Assembly (NCBI GenBank): GCA_019239975.1 | Contig: JAFAZE010000015.1 | Span: forward strand, 18,638 to 82,637 | Direction of reading: 5' to 3' | Source of the DNA: Streptosporangiaceae bacterium | GTDB taxonomy: Bacteria; Actinomycetota; Actinomycetes; Streptosporangiales; Streptosporangiaceae | DNA: 64,000 nt | Shown here: positions 27,706-36,961 of the stretch, piece by piece | How the letters are laid out: each line of letters starts with the position of its first letter | How positions within the stretch are numbered: position 1 is the first letter of the stretch | Made by a program: the position numbers and the translations under genes | The notes under the pieces: model-generated | Databases searched by the model: none | Told to the model about the DNA's origin: nothing | Seen by the model: only the letters and a program-made list of their open reading frames with translations

Positions 27706-28674
27706 CTAACCCTGACCCTGCGGTTGCCGCGACCGCTCCCACTCACGCACCACGTCGCGGTAGCGCCGGGCCGCCGCGCGAAGCTCCAGCTCAGGATCGA
27801 GCTCCGCCTCCCGCGCCGCCGCGACCAGCCGGAGCAACTGGTCCCCCAGGCCAGCGGCAGAGCCATCGGATCCGGCGGAGATCAGGTCGGCGGGCACGCC
27901 GGCCCGCGCCGCCCGCCGCTGTAGCTGCGCTGCCAGCGCGAGGGCCGGCTGACCGAACGGCACCCCGTCGAGCACGGATGGCGTACCAGAAACAGACTCC
28001 ACCCCTCGTTCGGCTCGTTCTGCTCTTTTGATCTCGTCCCAGTTCCGCTTCACCTCGTCCGCGTCCGCGACCACCACGTCGGCGAACACATGCGGGTGCC
28101 GGCGCACGAGCTTGGCGACGATGCCGTCGGCCACGTCGTCAACGGTGTACCCGCCGGGGCGCTCGGCGGCGATGCGCGCGTGGAAGACCACCTGCAGGAG
28201 CACGTCCCCGAGCTCTTCACGGAACGCGGCGTCATCCCCGGTCTCCAGCGCCTCGAGCGCCTCGTACGGCTCCTCCAGCAGGTGCGGCGCCAGCGACGCG
28301 TGCGTCTGCCTGGCATCCCACGGGCACTTCGCGCGCAGCGTGTCCATGGTGGCGACCAGGTCAAGCAGCCGCGCGCCGGGCAGGTCACGCGACCCCTCGA
28401 TCACCCGGGCGGGCACGGAATCCGGCGGCGGGGCCGGGGCTTCACCGCCCGGATCGGCCAGCCACACAACATCTCCGTCCGCCGCCGCGGCCAGCCGCGC
28501 GGCGTCCTCAGAAGACACGACCTCGTAGCCGATCCCCGCCTCGGCCAGCGCGGGCAGCAGCGGGTGTTCCGGCGAGCCCGCCAGCACCCGGCGGGCACCG
28601 CGCAGCGCCTCCCATGCCTGGAAGCTGAGCAGCCCGGGCGCGACGCGCGGGCTGGTGCGCAGGACGGTCAGCAC
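27706..28674 (-). CDS. mazG: Nucleoside triphosphate pyrophosphohydrolase MazG
   Basis: 322 residues, start GTG 28674. The MazG core shows CPWDARQTHASLAPHLLEEPYEALEALE and EELGDVLLQVVFHARIA, giving the EExxE...ExxD metal-binding helices. A second, weaker MazG-like helix pair follows (HPHVFADV...NWDEIKRAERAER). The N-terminal 100 residues are the extra region common in actinobacterial MazG. It hydrolyses non-canonical or excess NTPs to NMP and pyrophosphate and is linked to stress and mutation avoidance. It follows the SurA-N lipoprotein by 16 bp in the mfd operon. Confidence 0.94.
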   Translation of the reverse strand: MLTVLRTSPRVAPGLLSFQAWEALRGARRVLAGSPEHPLLPALAEAGIGYEVVSSEDAARLAAAADGDVVWLADPGGEAPAPPPDSVPARVIEGSRDLPGARLLDLVATMDTLRAKCPWDARQTHASLAPHLLEEPYEALEALETGDDAAFREELGDVLLQVVFHARIAAERPGGYTVDDVADGIVAKLVRRHPHVFADVVVADADEVKRNWDEIKRAERAERGVESVSGTPSVLDGVPFGQPALALAAQLQRRAARAGVPADLISAGSDGSAAGLGDQLLRLVAAAREAELDPELELRAAARRYRDVVREWERSRQPQGQG

Positions 28675-28690
28675 GGCGCTCCCAACACGG

Positions 28691-29374
28691 TCAGCAGGCG
28701 GGCGTCGTCGCGGCGGGGGACGCCTTTGCCGCCGCGCCGGGCGCTCTGGACAGCGTGTCGGGCGCCGGCACCACCGAGTACTGGCTGTAGTCCAGCCGCC
28801 CGAACTGCGGGTTGACCTGGATGTTCAGCGTCTTGGCCGCCTCGCACTGGCCGCGGTTGAGCTGTGCCGTCGCGGCGTTCACCCCGGCCGTCGAGGTCGG
28901 GATCGTGCCGTTGTTGTACTTCTTGATGTACGCGAGCTCGATCGCCTGGTACCGCCCGAGGCCGGACACCATGTCCGGCGGGATGCCGTTGGCCACGAGC
29001 AGCAGCCGCAGGCTGTAGTTGCCCTGCCCGGACTGCTGCGCCTGCGCCCGCGCCTGGGCGTCGATCTGCGCGATCGCCTGCTCGACATCGGCCTGGGACA
29101 CGGTGATGCCGGCGTCCTGTGCCATCTGGTCACGGATGGCGAAGCGGATCAGCCAGCTGAGCACGTCGCCCGGCATCTGCGCGGTGGTGATCTGCACCTG
29201 GCTGGCGTATGGCGGGTACGCCGCGGCGAGGTTGGCGACCTGCGAGTCGAGCGCGTCGATCGAGATCCGCTGGCTGCCGACGACCGCGGCGGCGCCCATC
29301 TTGACCGGTGCGCACGCGGATACCAGCGCGCACGCGCCGAACGCGGCGGCAGCGACCGCCACCGCGCCCTTCAT
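28691..29374 (-). CDS. Lipoprotein with SurA-like N-terminal domain
   Basis: 227 residues from ATG 29374, which overlaps the mfd stop (ATGA); a longer frame to 29446 is unlikely. The signal peptide ends in the lipobox ALVSAC. The mature part (IDALDSQVANLAAAYPPYA...LIRFAIRDQMAQDAGITVSQADVEQAIAQI) resembles the helical chaperone domain of SurA/PrsA, without the PPIase domain. It probably acts as an extracytoplasmic chaperone or holdase. The mfd-lipoprotein-mazG order is conserved in actinomycetes as I recall it. Confidence 0.86.
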   Translation of the reverse strand: MKGAVAVAAAAFGACALVSACAPVKMGAAAVVGSQRISIDALDSQVANLAAAYPPYASQVQITTAQMPGDVLSWLIRFAIRDQMAQDAGITVSQADVEQAIAQIDAQARAQAQQSGQGNYSLRLLLVANGIPPDMVSGLGRYQAIELAYIKKYNNGTIPTSTAGVNAATAQLNRGQCEAAKTLNIQVNPQFGRLDYSQYSVVPAPDTLSRAPGAAAKASPAATTPAC

Positions 29375-32300
29375 ACGGAACACAGGCGATTGTCCCTTCT
29401 TGGTAACGAGTCGCAGAGTACCGAACGAATGACCTCCGCGCACCACGCCAGCAGTTCGGTGTCCCGCAGCGGCTGGCCGCCAAACGCCGCGGTCTTCGGC
29501 ACCGGCACAAGCATGGTACGCACCGCCGGCTTCAGCAGCGTCTTCGGGTACAGCCGCTGCACCCTGACCTGCCGGGAATCGGGCAGCACGACGGGTGCGA
29601 AACGGACGTGGTTGCCCTGCAGGGTGATGTCGGTCAGCCCCGCGCGCCGGGCGTCCGACCGCAGCCGCGCCACCTCCAGCAGGTTCAGCACCGGCGCCGG
29701 AGGCTCGCCGTACCGGTCGGTCAGCTCTTCCCGCACCGCCTTCACGTCGTCGGCGGAGTCGATGGCGGCGATCCGGGTGTACGCCTCGAGCCGCAGTCGC
29801 TCGCCGGGCACGTAGTCGTGCGGTATGTGCGCGTTGATGGGCAGCTCCACCCGGACCTCCGGCCGGTCGGCCGGGCCGTCGCCCTTCAGCTCGCGCACCG
29901 CCTCGCCGATCATCCGCACGTACAGGTCGAACCCGACCCCGGCGATGTGCCCGGACTGCTCGCCGCCGAGCAGGTTCCCCGCGCCGCGGATCTGGAGGTC
30001 CTTCAGCGCCACGTACATCCCGGCGCCGATCTCCGTGTGCTGCGCCACCGTCGCCAGCCGCTCGTGCGCGGTCTCCGACAGCGCCTTCTCCGGCGGGTAG
30101 AGGAAGTACGCGTAGGCGCGTTCCCTGCCCCGCCCGACGCGGCCGCGGAGCTGGTGCAGCTGGGAAAGGCCGGCCGCGTCGGCGCGGTCCACGATGAGCG
30201 TGTTGGCGTTCGGGATGTCCAGCCCGGATTCGACGATCGTCGTGGCGACCAGCACGTCGTAGGCGCGGTCCCAGAAGTCCACCATGATCTTCTCGAGCTC
30301 GTGCTCGTTCAGCTGCCCGTGCGCGACCGCGATCCTGGCCTCGGGCACCAGCTCGGCCACCCGGGCCGCGACCTTGCGGATGGAGGCGACCCGGTTGTGC
30401 ACGAAGAACACCTGGCCGTCGCGGAGCAGCTCGCGCCGTATCGCGGCGGCGACCTGCTTCTCGTCGTAGGCGCCGACGAACGTGAGCACCGGGTGGCGTT
30501 CCTCCGGCGGGGTGAGGATCGTGGACATCTCCCTGATGCCGGCGACCCCCATCTCCAGCGTGCGCGGGATCGGCGTGGCGGACATGGCGAGCACGTCCAC
30601 CTCGGTGCGCAGCCGCTTGAGGTACTCCTTGTGCTCGACGCCGAACCGCTGCTCCTCATCGATGATCACGAGCCCGAGCTGCTTGAAGCGGGTTTCCGCG
30701 GACAGCAGCCGGTGCGTCCCGATGACCACGTCCACGGTGCCGCCGGCGAGGCCCTCGAGCGTCTCGCCGGCCTCCGCGCTGGTCTGGAAGCGCGACATGG
30801 GCTTCACCGTGACCGGGAACGGCGCGTACCGCTCGGAGAACGTGTTGTAGTGCTGCTGCGCGAGCAGCGTGGTGGGCACGAGGACGGCGACCTGCTTGCC
30901 GTCCTGGACCGCCTTGAACGCCGCGCGCACCGCGATCTCGGTCTTGCCGTATCCGACGTCACCGCAGATGAGCCGGTCCATCGGCACCGGCCGCTCCATG
31001 TCGCGCTTGACCTCGTCGATGGCGGCGAGCTGGTCCGGGGTCTCCACGTAGGGAAAGGCGTCCTCGAGCTCGCGCTGCCACGGCGTGTCCGTGCCGAACG
31101 CGTACCCGGGCGACGCCATCCGCGCCGAGTACAGCCGGATCAGCTCGGCGGCTATCTCCCGCACCGCCTTGCGCGCCCGGCCCTTGGTCTTCGCCCAGTC
31201 CGCGCCGCCCAGCCGGTGCAGCGCGGGCGCCTCGCCGCCGGAGTACCTGGTGACCTCGTCCAGCTGGTCGGTTGGCACGTAGAGCCGGTCCGGCGGGTGG
31301 CCGCGCTTGGCCGGCGCGTACTCGATCACCAGGTACTCCCTGGTGGCGCCGGCCGCGGTGCGGCTGGTCATCTCCAGGTAGCGGCCCACCCCGTGCTGCT
31401 CGTGCACGACGTAATCGCCGGGCCGCAGCTGCAGCGGGTCCACGCCGCCGCGCCGCCGGCTCGGCATCCGCCGCATGTCCCTGGTGGACGGCCGGCTCGC
31501 GCCGCGGGCGGCCAGATCGCTCTCGGTGAGCACGACCAGGCGCCCCGCGGGCCAGCTGAACCCCTGCTCGAGCATGCCAGTCGACACGTACGGCACGCCG
31601 GGCTCCGGCGGCTCGGTGATGTCGCCGAGGCGGGCGCCGAGCCCCTCGCCGCGGAGCATCTCGGCGAGCCGCTGCGCGGGCCCGTGCCCCTCGGTGACCA
31701 GCACGACCCGCCAGTTGTCCGCGAGCCAGCCGCGCACGTCGGTGATCATGCGGTCCGTATCGCCGCGGTAGGCGGGTGCTGGGGATGCATTCATACCGAA
31801 CGGGTAGTGCTCCGACCCCGGGGCCCCGGCTTCGGCGTCGGCGTCGGCGTCGGTGGTGTCGGCGTCGGTCACGCCGAACGGCGCGAGCGTCCACCAGGGC
31901 AGCCCGAGCTCCGCCGCCGCCTCCCGGATCCGCGCGATGGGCTGGAAGGCGGAGCCGCCGAGGTCGATCGGCGCCTCACCGCCGGCGGCGGCACCCACCC
32001 AGGACGCCTCGAGGAACTCCCGGCTGGTGCTGACCAGCTCCATGGCCCTCGTCCTGATCCGCTCCGGATCGCAGGCGAGCACGATGCCGCCGAGCGGAAC
32101 GTAGTCGAGCAGCAGCTCCATCCGGTCGGCCAGCACCGAGGCGAAGGACTCCATGCCCTCGACCGTTATCCCGTCGGCCAGCTTGCTCAGCATCTCCGCG
32201 ACGCCCGGATGCTGGTCGGCGAGCTCCTTTGCCCGCGCGCGCACCGCGGGGGTGAGCAGCAGCTCGCGGCACGGGGGGGCCCATAGGCCATGGCCGGCCT

Positions 32301-32985
32301 CGCCGAAGCTGCGCTGGTCGGCGACGCGGAACGAGCGGATCTCGTCGACGGTGTCGCCGAAGAACTCGATACGCACCGGGTGCTCTTCGGTCGGCGGGAA
32401 CACGTCGAGGATCCCGCCGCGGACCGCGAGCTCACCGCGTTTGGTGACGATGTCGGCGCGCGCGTAGCCGATGTCGATCAGCCGGCTCAGCACGTCGTCG
32501 GGATCGGCGCCGGCGCCGGCGGTCAGCCGGACCGGCTCCAGGTCGCCGAGTCCGCCGACGATCGGCTGCAGCACGCCGCGCACCGGCGCGACGACGACCT
32601 TCAGCGGGCCCGCCAGTTCCGCGTCCCGCGCCCTGTCCGGGTGCGCCAGCCGGCGCAGCACGGCGATCCGCTGCCCGACCGTGTCGGAGCGCGGCGACAG
32701 CCGTTCGTGCGGCAGCGTCTCCCAGCCGGGGAACGTGGCCACGCTCTCCGGCGGCAGGAACGCGGACAGCGCCGCGGTCAGGTCGTCCGCCTCCCGCGCC
32801 GTGGCCGTGACGGCGAGCACGAACCGCCCCGCCTCGGCGGCGAGGGCGGCGGCCAGCAGCGGCCGCAGCGCGAGCGGCGCGACCAGGTCCCGGCCTTCGG
32901 CGGGAAGGTCGGGATCGCCCGAGAGGGTGTTACGGAGTCTGGGTTCTTCGGCGACGGTACTGAGTAGTCCGGCGAGGCTCATCAT
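29371..32985 (-). CDS. mfd: Transcription-repair coupling factor Mfd
   Basis: 1,204 residues, full length. Order: UvrB-like N-terminal modules (damage handoff), CarD-like RNA polymerase-interacting domain (GGVDPLQLRPGDYVVHEQHGVGRY), superfamily 2 motor with Walker A GDVGYGKTE (about residue 677), DEEQRFG box (about 777) and motifs SATPIPRTLEM and QLRGRVGRGRERAYAY, then the C-terminal TRCF autoinhibitory domain. It removes stalled RNA polymerase at lesions and recruits UvrA. The start is MM at 32985/32982. An acidic Asp/Ala run (ADTTDADADAEAGAPG) near residue 380 looks like a lineage-specific loop. Confidence 0.97.
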   Translation of the reverse strand: MMSLAGLLSTVAEEPRLRNTLSGDPDLPAEGRDLVAPLALRPLLAAALAAEAGRFVLAVTATAREADDLTAALSAFLPPESVATFPGWETLPHERLSPRSDTVGQRIAVLRRLAHPDRARDAELAGPLKVVVAPVRGVLQPIVGGLGDLEPVRLTAGAGADPDDVLSRLIDIGYARADIVTKRGELAVRGGILDVFPPTEEHPVRIEFFGDTVDEIRSFRVADQRSFGEAGHGLWAPPCRELLLTPAVRARAKELADQHPGVAEMLSKLADGITVEGMESFASVLADRMELLLDYVPLGGIVLACDPERIRTRAMELVSTSREFLEASWVGAAAGGEAPIDLGGSAFQPIARIREAAAELGLPWWTLAPFGVTDADTTDADADAEAGAPGSEHYPFGMNASPAPAYRGDTDRMITDVRGWLADNWRVVLVTEGHGPAQRLAEMLRGEGLGARLGDITEPPEPGVPYVSTGMLEQGFSWPAGRLVVLTESDLAARGASRPSTRDMRRMPSRRRGGVDPLQLRPGDYVVHEQHGVGRYLEMTSRTAAGATREYLVIEYAPAKRGHPPDRLYVPTDQLDEVTRYSGGEAPALHRLGGADWAKTKGRARKAVREIAAELIRLYSARMASPGYAFGTDTPWQRELEDAFPYVETPDQLAAIDEVKRDMERPVPMDRLICGDVGYGKTEIAVRAAFKAVQDGKQVAVLVPTTLLAQQHYNTFSERYAPFPVTVKPMSRFQTSAEAGETLEGLAGGTVDVVIGTHRLLSAETRFKQLGLVIIDEEQRFGVEHKEYLKRLRTEVDVLAMSATPIPRTLEMGVAGIREMSTILTPPEERHPVLTFVGAYDEKQVAAAIRRELLRDGQVFFVHNRVASIRKVAARVAELVPEARIAVAHGQLNEHELEKIMVDFWDRAYDVLVATTIVESGLDIPNANTLIVDRADAAGLSQLHQLRGRVGRGRERAYAYFLYPPEKALSETAHERLATVAQHTEIGAGMYVALKDLQIRGAGNLLGGEQSGHIAGVGFDLYVRMIGEAVRELKGDGPADRPEVRVELPINAHIPHDYVPGERLRLEAYTRIAAIDSADDVKAVREELTDRYGEPPAPVLNLLEVARLRSDARRAGLTDITLQGNHVRFAPVVLPDSRQVRVQRLYPKTLLKPAVRTMLVPVPKTAAFGGQPLRDTELLAWCAEVIRSVLCDSLPRRDNRLCSV

Positions 32986-33165
32986 GTCCCAATGTCGGCG
33001 GTGGACGCGGCGGCGGTGTCGCGGAAGGCGTGCGCGGGCGCGGCAGAGGGAGCCCGCGGGCGAATCCGGGCAGCACGAAACCCCCGTGCGCGCCCGGAGC
33101 TGGGCCCGGCGTGCACTGCGGCACTGCCTTAAAGTCTACGTCCCCGCCCGGCTATTCCCGCCCCG

Positions 33166-33303
33166 CGACCGCATCGCTCCCGCCCCATCCGTCCCGCCCC
33201 GCTCCCGCACCCCTCCGCCACCGCTCCCGCACCCCTCCCACCCCGTTCCGGCACCGCTCCCGCCCCGCTCCGGCACCGCTCCCCTCCGCACCGCTCCCGC
33301 CCC
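33166..33303. repeat. Pyrimidine-rich degenerate tandem repeat (plus strand C-rich)
   Basis: Repeats of the type CCGCTCCCGCMCC with variants such as GCACCGCTCCCGCCCCGCTCC recur roughly every 10-25 bp. The minus strand is G-rich with many GGGG and GGGAG runs, so quadruplex or slippage structures are possible. Non-coding, upstream of mfd. Confidence 0.6.
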
Positions 33304-33311
33304 GCGGCGGA

Positions 33312-33370
33312 GCGGGGCCGCTGGCGTAATCAGCCCCACTGGGCGGGGCCAGATGCGCCAGCGGCCCCGC
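33312..33370. repeat. 15-bp perfect inverted repeat with 29-nt loop
   Basis: Arms GCGGGGCCGCTGGCG (33,312-33,326) and CGCCAGCGGCCCCGC (33,356-33,370) are exactly complementary. The loop holds a second small hairpin, GCCCC...GGGGC. No T-run follows on either strand, so it looks more like an mRNA leader structure or DNA-binding site than a simple terminator. Confidence 0.6.
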
Positions 33371-33689
33371 GGGTCCCCGCGATCCATCCTCCGCTGCGTA
33401 GTTAATCAGCTACGATCCGGATGCATGAGGCCGTCGGCGGCGGCGCATCCCGCACCGCGGGTGGGGGACGCCACGGGGAGCCGACCGAGCCCGGCGCCCA
33501 CGATGAGCTGCTTTACGTGATCCGCAAGCCGGCGGACCGTTTCGCTCGCGCTGTGTTACCCTCGCGGAAACATCGCAGGCCGAGGACATTGCCCCCGCCT
33601 CCGGGTGGTTATAGGTCAACATAGGCAGGTAAGCGGTCGTGCCGGACGAGTTTCTTTGGGGAGGCGGCCGCACGGACACGGAGGCCACA

Positions 33690-35396
33690 GTGACCGCTGA
33701 GCCATTGCCAACGGAGCTGGCGACCTGGCCGGCCTGGACGCCCGGCGAGGACCAGCTCGCGGAACTCGAGCTGCTGACCTCCGGCGCATACGCGCCGCTC
33801 ACCGGGTACCTGACCGCCGCGGACCTGGCCGCCGTCGCGGACCGCGCCGAGCTCGCGGACGGGACGCCGTGGCCGCTGCCGGTCACGCTGACGGTCCCGG
33901 CGACCGCCGTACCTGACGGTGCGGAGCACCTGGTACTGCAGGATCATGAGGGCTCCCCGCTCGCCGCGCTGAACATCACCGAGCGCGTCTTCGCCGACGG
34001 CGCCGGAAGCCTGCTCCGGCTGGCCGGCCCGGTCACCGCGCTTCGCGAGCCCGAGCACGGCCCGTTCCGCCGGCTGCGCCGGCGGCCGGCGGAAGTGCGC
34101 GCCGAGCTGGCCGGGGAGCCGGTGCTCGCGATCGCCACCAGGCGCCCGCTGAACCGCCGCCATCTGGGCCAGCTCCGGCATTTCGCCGACCAGCTACGGG
34201 CCAGGCTGCTGCTGCTGCCGCTGGTCGCCGGGCCCGCGGCGATAGTGACGCGGCCGGAGGCCCTGGTCCGGTCGGTGCGCGCGGCGGCGCAGCAGCTGCC
34301 GGAAGGCACGCTCCTGATCCCCGTGCCGTTGCCGCCCCGCCCCGACCCCGCCAGCGAGCTTCGCGCGCGCGCGGTGATCGCGGCGGCGTACGGGGCGACG
34401 CACCTGCTCGCCGACAGCGCGGACGCGCCGGGACCGCCCCACGGGATGCCGGGACCGCTCCACGGGATGCCGGGACCGCCCCAGGGAATGCCGGAACTGC
34501 CCCAGGGGACCAGGAACGGCACGGTGTGGATCCCTGGGCTGGCGATCCAGGTCATCGTGGAGGGTGAATGGGCCTACGACCCGATCTCGGAGGTCTGGCG
34601 CCCGCTCTCGCTCATCGAGCCGGGCGCCGAGCGCGGTGAGCTGTCCGACGGTGAGCTGGATACTCTCCTCGACGCCGGCGATCCGGTACCGGGCTGGTTC
34701 ATGCCGGAGAACGTCGCGGCCGAGCTGCGCAGAGCGCGCCCGCCGCGCCGCGAGCGGGGCGTCGTGCTGTTCTTCACCGGGCTTTCGGGTTCGGGCAAGT
34801 CCACGGTCGCCCGCGATCTGCGCGACGCCCTCGCCGAGCGGGGCGACAGGAGCGTCTCACTGCTCGACGGTGACCTGGTGCGGCGGCTGCTGTCCGCGGG
34901 CCTGACGTTCTCCCGCGCGGACCGCGACCTGAACATCGCGCGCATCGGCTACGTGGCCACCGAGGTCGCGCGGCATGGTGGCGTCGCGATCTGCGCGCCG
35001 ATCGCTCCTTACGCGGAGGCACGCGCCCGGGTGAGGGAGATGGTGACCGCCGCCGGCGACTTCCTGCTGGTGCACGTGGCCACACCGCTCGATGCCTGCG
35101 AAGCGCGCGACCGCAAGGGGCTCTACGCGAAGGCACGGGCGGGCCTGATCAGCGGCTTCACCGGCATCTCCGATCCCTACGAGGAGCCGGACGACGCCGA
35201 CCTGGTGATCGACACCTCGGTGATGAGCCGCCAGGAAGCCGTGACCGCCGTCCTTGCCCTGCTCACCAGGGGCGGCTGGATCACGCCAGAGCCGGCCCAG
35301 GCGGCCGGCTACCCGCGGCCCGACGGCGGCGCCGGCGCGGGGAGGCACGGGGTGACGCTGGTCATGCCCGGGCTTCCCGGTCGCACCGGTTATTAG
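33690..35396 (+). CDS. ATP-sulfurylase-like (degenerate) / adenylylsulfate kinase fusion
   Basis: 568 residues from the GTG at 33690 (GGAGG at 33,680-33,684); the frame opens earlier, at GTG 33639. Residues 1-330 resemble Sat-type ATP sulfurylase, but the active-site QTRNPxHRxH reads ATRRPLNRRH (first His replaced by Asn) and GRDHAG reads ADSADAPG, so it is probably inactive. A repeat GPPHGMPGPLHGMPGPPQGMP sits near residue 250. Residues about 355-545 are an intact APS kinase: P-loop GLSGSGKST, LLDGDLVR, FSRADRDLNIARIGYVA, KGLYAKARAG. It phosphorylates APS to PAPS for sulfation or assimilation. Convergent with, and overlapping by 4 bp, the DUF4229 gene. Confidence 0.86.
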   Translation: MTAEPLPTELATWPAWTPGEDQLAELELLTSGAYAPLTGYLTAADLAAVADRAELADGTPWPLPVTLTVPATAVPDGAEHLVLQDHEGSPLAALNITERVFADGAGSLLRLAGPVTALREPEHGPFRRLRRRPAEVRAELAGEPVLAIATRRPLNRRHLGQLRHFADQLRARLLLLPLVAGPAAIVTRPEALVRSVRAAAQQLPEGTLLIPVPLPPRPDPASELRARAVIAAAYGATHLLADSADAPGPPHGMPGPLHGMPGPPQGMPELPQGTRNGTVWIPGLAIQVIVEGEWAYDPISEVWRPLSLIEPGAERGELSDGELDTLLDAGDPVPGWFMPENVAAELRRARPPRRERGVVLFFTGLSGSGKSTVARDLRDALAERGDRSVSLLDGDLVRRLLSAGLTFSRADRDLNIARIGYVATEVARHGGVAICAPIAPYAEARARVREMVTAAGDFLLVHVATPLDACEARDRKGLYAKARAGLISGFTGISDPYEEPDDADLVIDTSVMSRQEAVTAVLALLTRGGWITPEPAQAAGYPRPDGGAGAGRHGVTLVMPGLPGRTGY

Positions 35397-35728
35397 GGCA
35401 CGCCCTGGTCGCGGTCTTCCGCTCGCGCATAGGCGCGGCCCGCGGCGCCGTCTTCCCCGGCGCCCGCGTCGTCGTCCTCGGCGCGAGCGCCCTCCTCGAG
35501 CCGGGCACGGAAACCGGCGGCGCGCTCGCCAGCCCTCCTCAACCGGGACGACAGGGCGCCCGACATCGCGTCACGCTGCCGCGACAGCAGCACGAAGCTC
35601 GCGATACCGCTGATCACAAAGGCCAGCGCGAGCAGCAGCAGGCCCCGCGCGCCGGCCAGGTAAAGCAGGATGGCCGCGGCGACGAGCAGCAGGATCCGTG
35701 CTGACGTGTAGGCGATCGCGGTGCGCAT
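35393..35728 (-). CDS. DUF4229-type small membrane protein
   Basis: 111 residues from ATG 35728. Two adjacent hydrophobic segments (ARILLLVAAAILLYLAG and LLLLALAFVISGIASFVLL) form a hairpin, followed by the family's SRQRDAMS motif and an Arg-rich then acidic tail (EEGARAEDDDAGAGEDG). Function unknown; widespread in actinobacteria. Its stop overlaps the converging APS kinase gene. Confidence 0.82.
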   Translation of the reverse strand: MRTAIAYTSARILLLVAAAILLYLAGARGLLLLALAFVISGIASFVLLSRQRDAMSGALSSRLRRAGERAAGFRARLEEGARAEDDDAGAGEDGAAGRAYARAEDRDQGVP

Positions 35729-35855
35729 AGCACTACGCAGTTTAGTAGACGCCGCCCGGCCCGCGTCACGCGTGCCGGCACCGGGGCCGGGCCAAGTGCC
35801 CCGCAGCCCGGCCCGCGCCGGGCGAGAAAGCTGCCCGGACCCCGGCGGCGCCGGG

Positions 35856-36824
35856 TCAGCCCAGTACGCGGGCCAGCAGGGCCGGGTCGATGTTGCCGCC
35901 GGACAGCACCGCGACCCGGGTCGCGGCGGCCGGCAGCGCCTCGGCATGGAACAGGCACGCCGCCACCGCCGCCGCGCCACCCGGCTCGGCGATCAGCCGG
36001 GCCCGCAGCGCGAGCCGCCGAACGGCCTCGAGCATCTCATCCTCGGTCACGGTCACGATGTCGGTGACGAGCTCCCGGATGTGCGCGAAAGGCAGCTCGC
36101 CGACCTGCTCCACCCGCAGCGCGTCGGCCACGGTACGGCCGGTGCCGGACGCCGCCCAGGACACACGCCTGCCCTGCCGGAACGAGTCGCGGGCGTCGGC
36201 GGCGAGCTCGGGCTCGACACCCACGATCCTGGTGTCCGGGCGAAGCGCCCGGATCGCGGCCGCGATGCCGGAGATCAGGCCGCCGCCGCTGACCGGGACG
36301 ACGACAAGTCCGGGCTCGGGGCGGTCGTTCCAGTCCTCGGCGATCTCCAGCCCGATGGTGCCCTGCCCCGCGATGACCCGCCGGTCGTCGAACGGCGGGA
36401 TCTCCGCGTAACCGTGCTGGTCCACGAGGTCTCTGGTCGCCGCGACGCGGGCCGCCATCGACGGTGCCACCGTGACGAGCTGGGCCCCGTGAGCGGCGAT
36501 CGCATCGGTCTTGATGGATGGCGCGGTGTCCGGGACCACGACGACCGCGGGCACGCCCAGGAGCGCCGCCGCGTAGGCGACCGCGTGCCCGTGATTGCCG
36601 CTGGAGTGCGCGACCACACCGCGTCTCCTGACGTCGGCGGCCAGCCCGCTGATCGTGGCATATGCCCCGCGGAGCTTGAACGATCCGGTCGGCTGCAGGG
36701 ACTCCGGCTTGATCAGCAGGCCCGGGAACTGCCGGGGGAACGGCACGAGCGGAGTGTGCACCGTGACGCCGTCCAGTCGGCCTGCGGCGTCCCGTATCTC
36801 GCCGAGCGAAACCAGATCAGGCAC
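35856..36824 (-). CDS. PLP-dependent threonine dehydratase / serine racemase-like enzyme
   Basis: 322 residues, fold type II PLP enzyme. PTGSFKLRGA contains the Schiff-base Lys; SSGNHGHAVA binds the substrate carboxylate; VPVSGGGLISG is the PLP phosphate loop; VLSGGNIDP ends the protein. No C-terminal ACT regulatory domain, so it is a catabolic-type or racemase-like form. It converts Thr or Ser to the 2-oxo acid and ammonia, or racemises Ser. Monocistronic, 127 bp from the DUF4229 start. Confidence 0.9.
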   Translation of the reverse strand: MPDLVSLGEIRDAAGRLDGVTVHTPLVPFPRQFPGLLIKPESLQPTGSFKLRGAYATISGLAADVRRRGVVAHSSGNHGHAVAYAAALLGVPAVVVVPDTAPSIKTDAIAAHGAQLVTVAPSMAARVAATRDLVDQHGYAEIPPFDDRRVIAGQGTIGLEIAEDWNDRPEPGLVVVPVSGGGLISGIAAAIRALRPDTRIVGVEPELAADARDSFRQGRRVSWAASGTGRTVADALRVEQVGELPFAHIRELVTDIVTVTEDEMLEAVRRLALRARLIAEPGGAAAVAACLFHAEALPAAATRVAVLSGGNIDPALLARVLG

Positions 36825-36961
36825 GGGGCCACCCTAGTGCACCCGCCAGCACCAGGCCCGGCGCGGAAAGGATGATCTAATTTCCCGAAATCTAGGCAGA
36901 AAGCACCCGTATGTCGCCAAACTAGGGTCATACTTCGACCGATGTCCCGAGGAGACAGAAC

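Larger units (their letters stand above)
32986..33689. promoter_or_regulatory. Divergent intergenic region between mfd and the APS kinase fusion
   Basis: About 650-700 bp with no supportable gene. It carries promoters for both neighbours, a pyrimidine-rich tandem repeat block (33,166-33,303) and a 15-bp perfect inverted repeat (33,312-33,370). The last 100 bp before the APS kinase gene are less GC-rich (GGTTATAGGTCAACATAGG). I looked for a Cys/Ser leader peptide or a SAM-type riboswitch ahead of the sulfur gene and could not support one. Confidence 0.45.

Noticed and set aside
29608..32286. 892-codon plus-strand open frame over mfd
   Set aside because: GC-rich third-position shadow of the unmistakable mfd gene; the translation is His/Arg/Gly-rich without any domain.
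33421..33624. Short plus frame ahead of the APS kinase gene, considered as a Cys leader peptide
   Set aside because: No run of Cys or Ser codons, no convincing start site, no attenuator hairpin with T-run.
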